Positions 62,759-64,000 of a stretch of 64,000 nucleotides of DNA are shown piece by piece (the stretch's first letter is position 1; each line of letters starts with the position of its first letter). The notes under the pieces were generated by a model that was not told the origin of the DNA, made no database searches, and saw only the letters and a program-made list of their open reading frames with translations. The position numbers and the translations under genes are program-made. Source of the DNA: Bacteroidales bacterium (GTDB lineage: Bacteria; Bacteroidota; Bacteroidia; Bacteroidales; UBA932); contig JAFSOA010000005.1 of the NCBI GenBank assembly GCA_017447265.1, positions 62,001-126,000 of the forward strand. The letters run 5' to 3'.

Positions 62759-63886
62759 TTAGGCGTTGATCATCACGGGCATGAGCAGGGCGCGGATGTC
62801 CTGTCCGGCAGCGGTGTCGTCGGCGGGGACGATGAGCGCGGCGCGGGCCGGGTCGGCCAGCTGTATGCAGATGTGCTGGTACGGGAGGTTGCTGAGAATC
62901 TCGAGCAGGAACGGCGCCTTGAAGCCGATCTCCATCTCCTGGCCGTCGTACTGGCAGGGGAGGGTCTCATGGGCGGACATCGAGAAGCCGAGGTCCTGTG
63001 CGGAGATGAGCACTTCGTTCTGCGAGAGTTTCAGGCGGATCTGGTTGGAGATCTGGTTGGAGCACACGGCGATGCGCTTGACGACGCCGAGGAGGTCGGT
63101 GCGGCCGATCACCAGGTGGTTGTCGTTGTTCTTCGGGATCACGCTCCGGTAGGCAGGGTAGTTGCCTTCGATCAGGCGGCAGACCAGGATGCTGGTGCCG
63201 AAGCTGAAATAGGCGTTCTTGTTGTCGTAGCGGATGGTGATGTCGTCGTCCACCTTGGCCAGGATGCTTTTGAGGATGGAAGCCGGCTTCTTGTGGAGGA
63301 TGAAACTGGATTTCTGCGACACCTGTGCGTCGGTAAAGCTGTAGCAGATGAGCTTGTGGGCGTCGGAGGCGACCAGGGTGGTCTTTTCCGGGTCGATGTC
63401 GAAGAAGATGCCGTTCATCACCGGGCGGAGTTCCTCCTCGGCGGTGGCGTAGATGGTGTTGTTGATGCCGTCGAGCAGAACGGATGCGGGAATGACCACG
63501 CTCTCGGAGATGTCGCCGATCGTCGGCAGTTCGGGGAAGTCCGCAGCATCGAAGCAGGGGATCTTGGAGGCGCCGCTGGCCCAGACGATGTCCATGACGG
63601 AGCTGCCCTCGTCCACACTGAAGGAAAGGGGCTGGTCGGGGAACTCCTTGAGGGAGTCGGTCAGCAGCTTGGCAGGCACGGCGGTGGCGCCTTCCTGCGA
63701 CACCTGCGCGATTTCGATCGTGGTCTTGAGGGTGGTCTCGCCATCGGAAGCCGTCACGGTCAGGGTGTTGCCTTCCAGTTGGAAAAGGAAGTTCTCCAGG
63801 ATGGAGTTGGTGGGCTTGGGGACGATGACTTTCGAAACGGACATCAGCCCGCCGAGAAGTTCGGAACTGGATACTGCGAATTTCAT
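62759..63886 (-). CDS. dnaN: DNA polymerase III sliding clamp (beta subunit)
   Basis: A 375-residue protein with three clamp domains. N-terminal MKFAVSSSELLGGLMSVSKV, central RPVMNGIFFDI and KLICYSFT, C-terminal LPYQHICIQLADPARAALIVP and the terminal hydrophobic pocket strand IRALLMPVMINA. It tethers polymerase to DNA. First gene of a five-gene unit reaching to the glycosyltransferase at 57966. Confidence 0.96.
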   Translation of the reverse strand: MKFAVSSSELLGGLMSVSKVIVPKPTNSILENFLFQLEGNTLTVTASDGETTLKTTIEIAQVSQEGATAVPAKLLTDSLKEFPDQPLSFSVDEGSSVMDIVWASGASKIPCFDAADFPELPTIGDISESVVIPASVLLDGINNTIYATAEEELRPVMNGIFFDIDPEKTTLVASDAHKLICYSFTDAQVSQKSSFILHKKPASILKSILAKVDDDITIRYDNKNAYFSFGTSILVCRLIEGNYPAYRSVIPKNNDNHLVIGRTDLLGVVKRIAVCSNQISNQIRLKLSQNEVLISAQDLGFSMSAHETLPCQYDGQEMEIGFKAPFLLEILSNLPYQHICIQLADPARAALIVPADDTAAGQDIRALLMPVMINA

Positions 63887-63930
63887 TTTGGTATAATTTT
63901 TATATTTTTACTTCAATTCAGTTCGAATTA

Positions 63931-63938
63931 CAAATATA
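63931..63938 (-). promoter_or_regulatory. -7 box for dnaN
   Basis: TATATTTG on the minus strand, 44 bases before the dnaN ATG. Confidence 0.5.
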
Positions 63939-63954
63939 ATAAAAATACAACAAC

Positions 63955-64000
63955 ATGGGTAAAAAACTTCTCTCACTGATTCTAACTGGCATAGTATCAG
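63955..64000 (+). CDS. start of a secreted or membrane protein, cut by the window edge
   Basis: ATG 63955 opens MGKKLLSLILTGIVS, a lysine pair followed by a hydrophobic run, typical of a signal peptide. Only 15 residues are visible, so no family can be named. Divergent from dnaN. Confidence 0.45.
   Translation, partial: MGKKLLSLILTGIVS

Overview
The window looks like a chromosomal piece from a member of the Bacteroidota, most likely order Bacteroidales. The evidence is: recurrent TAnnTTTG promoter boxes (sometimes with an upstream TTTG about 20 bases away), a complete six-gene Na+-translocating NADH:quinone reductase operon, a DUF4290 gene next to ftsK, and a ParE-type topoisomerase, YfhO protein and Wzx flippase of the Bacteroidetes kind. 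Housekeeping parts are visibly GC-rich. Two stretches (about 1-3200 and about 36300-53900) are AT-richer and carry surface-polysaccharide and accessory genes. The genus cannot be told from the sequence.

Layout. 1-3196: end of a plug-domain surface protein, an O-antigen ligase-like membrane protein and a MORN-like secreted protein. 3305-14616: a NtrC-like response regulator, cmk-ispH-efp, a transglutaminase lipoprotein, der, an acyltransferase, parE, an EamA transporter and pruA. 14709-20200: a deoxynucleoside kinase, rfbC, a 1083-residue five-domain amine/amino-acid dehydrogenase-like fusion, and rfbD. 20278-28468: DUF4290, ftsK, a LolA-like protein, a NUDIX hydrolase, an RsmF-like rRNA methyltransferase and a UvrD/PcrA helicase. 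28555-34471: nqrABCDEF. 34587-34659: tRNA-Lys(UUU). 34712-37001: an LPG-synthase-like membrane protein, a small lipoprotein and a PIN/RHH toxin-antitoxin pair.

37212-53899 is a plus-strand polysaccharide cluster. It opens with a promoter and a decapitated wzx remnant. It then carries (i) a UbiA-HAD-SMR-SDR-membrane glycosyltransferase block that resembles a polyprenyl-phosphate pentose pathway, (ii) an intact wzx, (iii) a CDP-3,6-dideoxyhexose block with a YerE-like thiamine enzyme, suggesting a yersiniose-like branched sugar, and (iv) glycosyltransferases, an epimerase and an acyltransferase. From the right, two minus-strand operons converge on it: AAA ATPase-gmd-fcl-glycosyltransferase, and dnaN-exonuclease-small protein-yfhO-glycosyltransferase. 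A new plus-strand gene begins at the right edge.

The most interesting signals are: the two sugar-donor modules; the wzx remnant as a scar of cassette exchange; the single-chain dehydrogenase fusion; a Cys/His-rich tail on NqrC; several families of short palindromic repeats, two of which lie in frame inside protein genes (the EamA transporter and the RsmF-like methyltransferase); and promoters so close to start codons that parE and uvrD transcripts should be leaderless or nearly so. No CRISPR array, transposase, integrase or rRNA gene was seen. All assignments are from reading the sequence; no database search was run.
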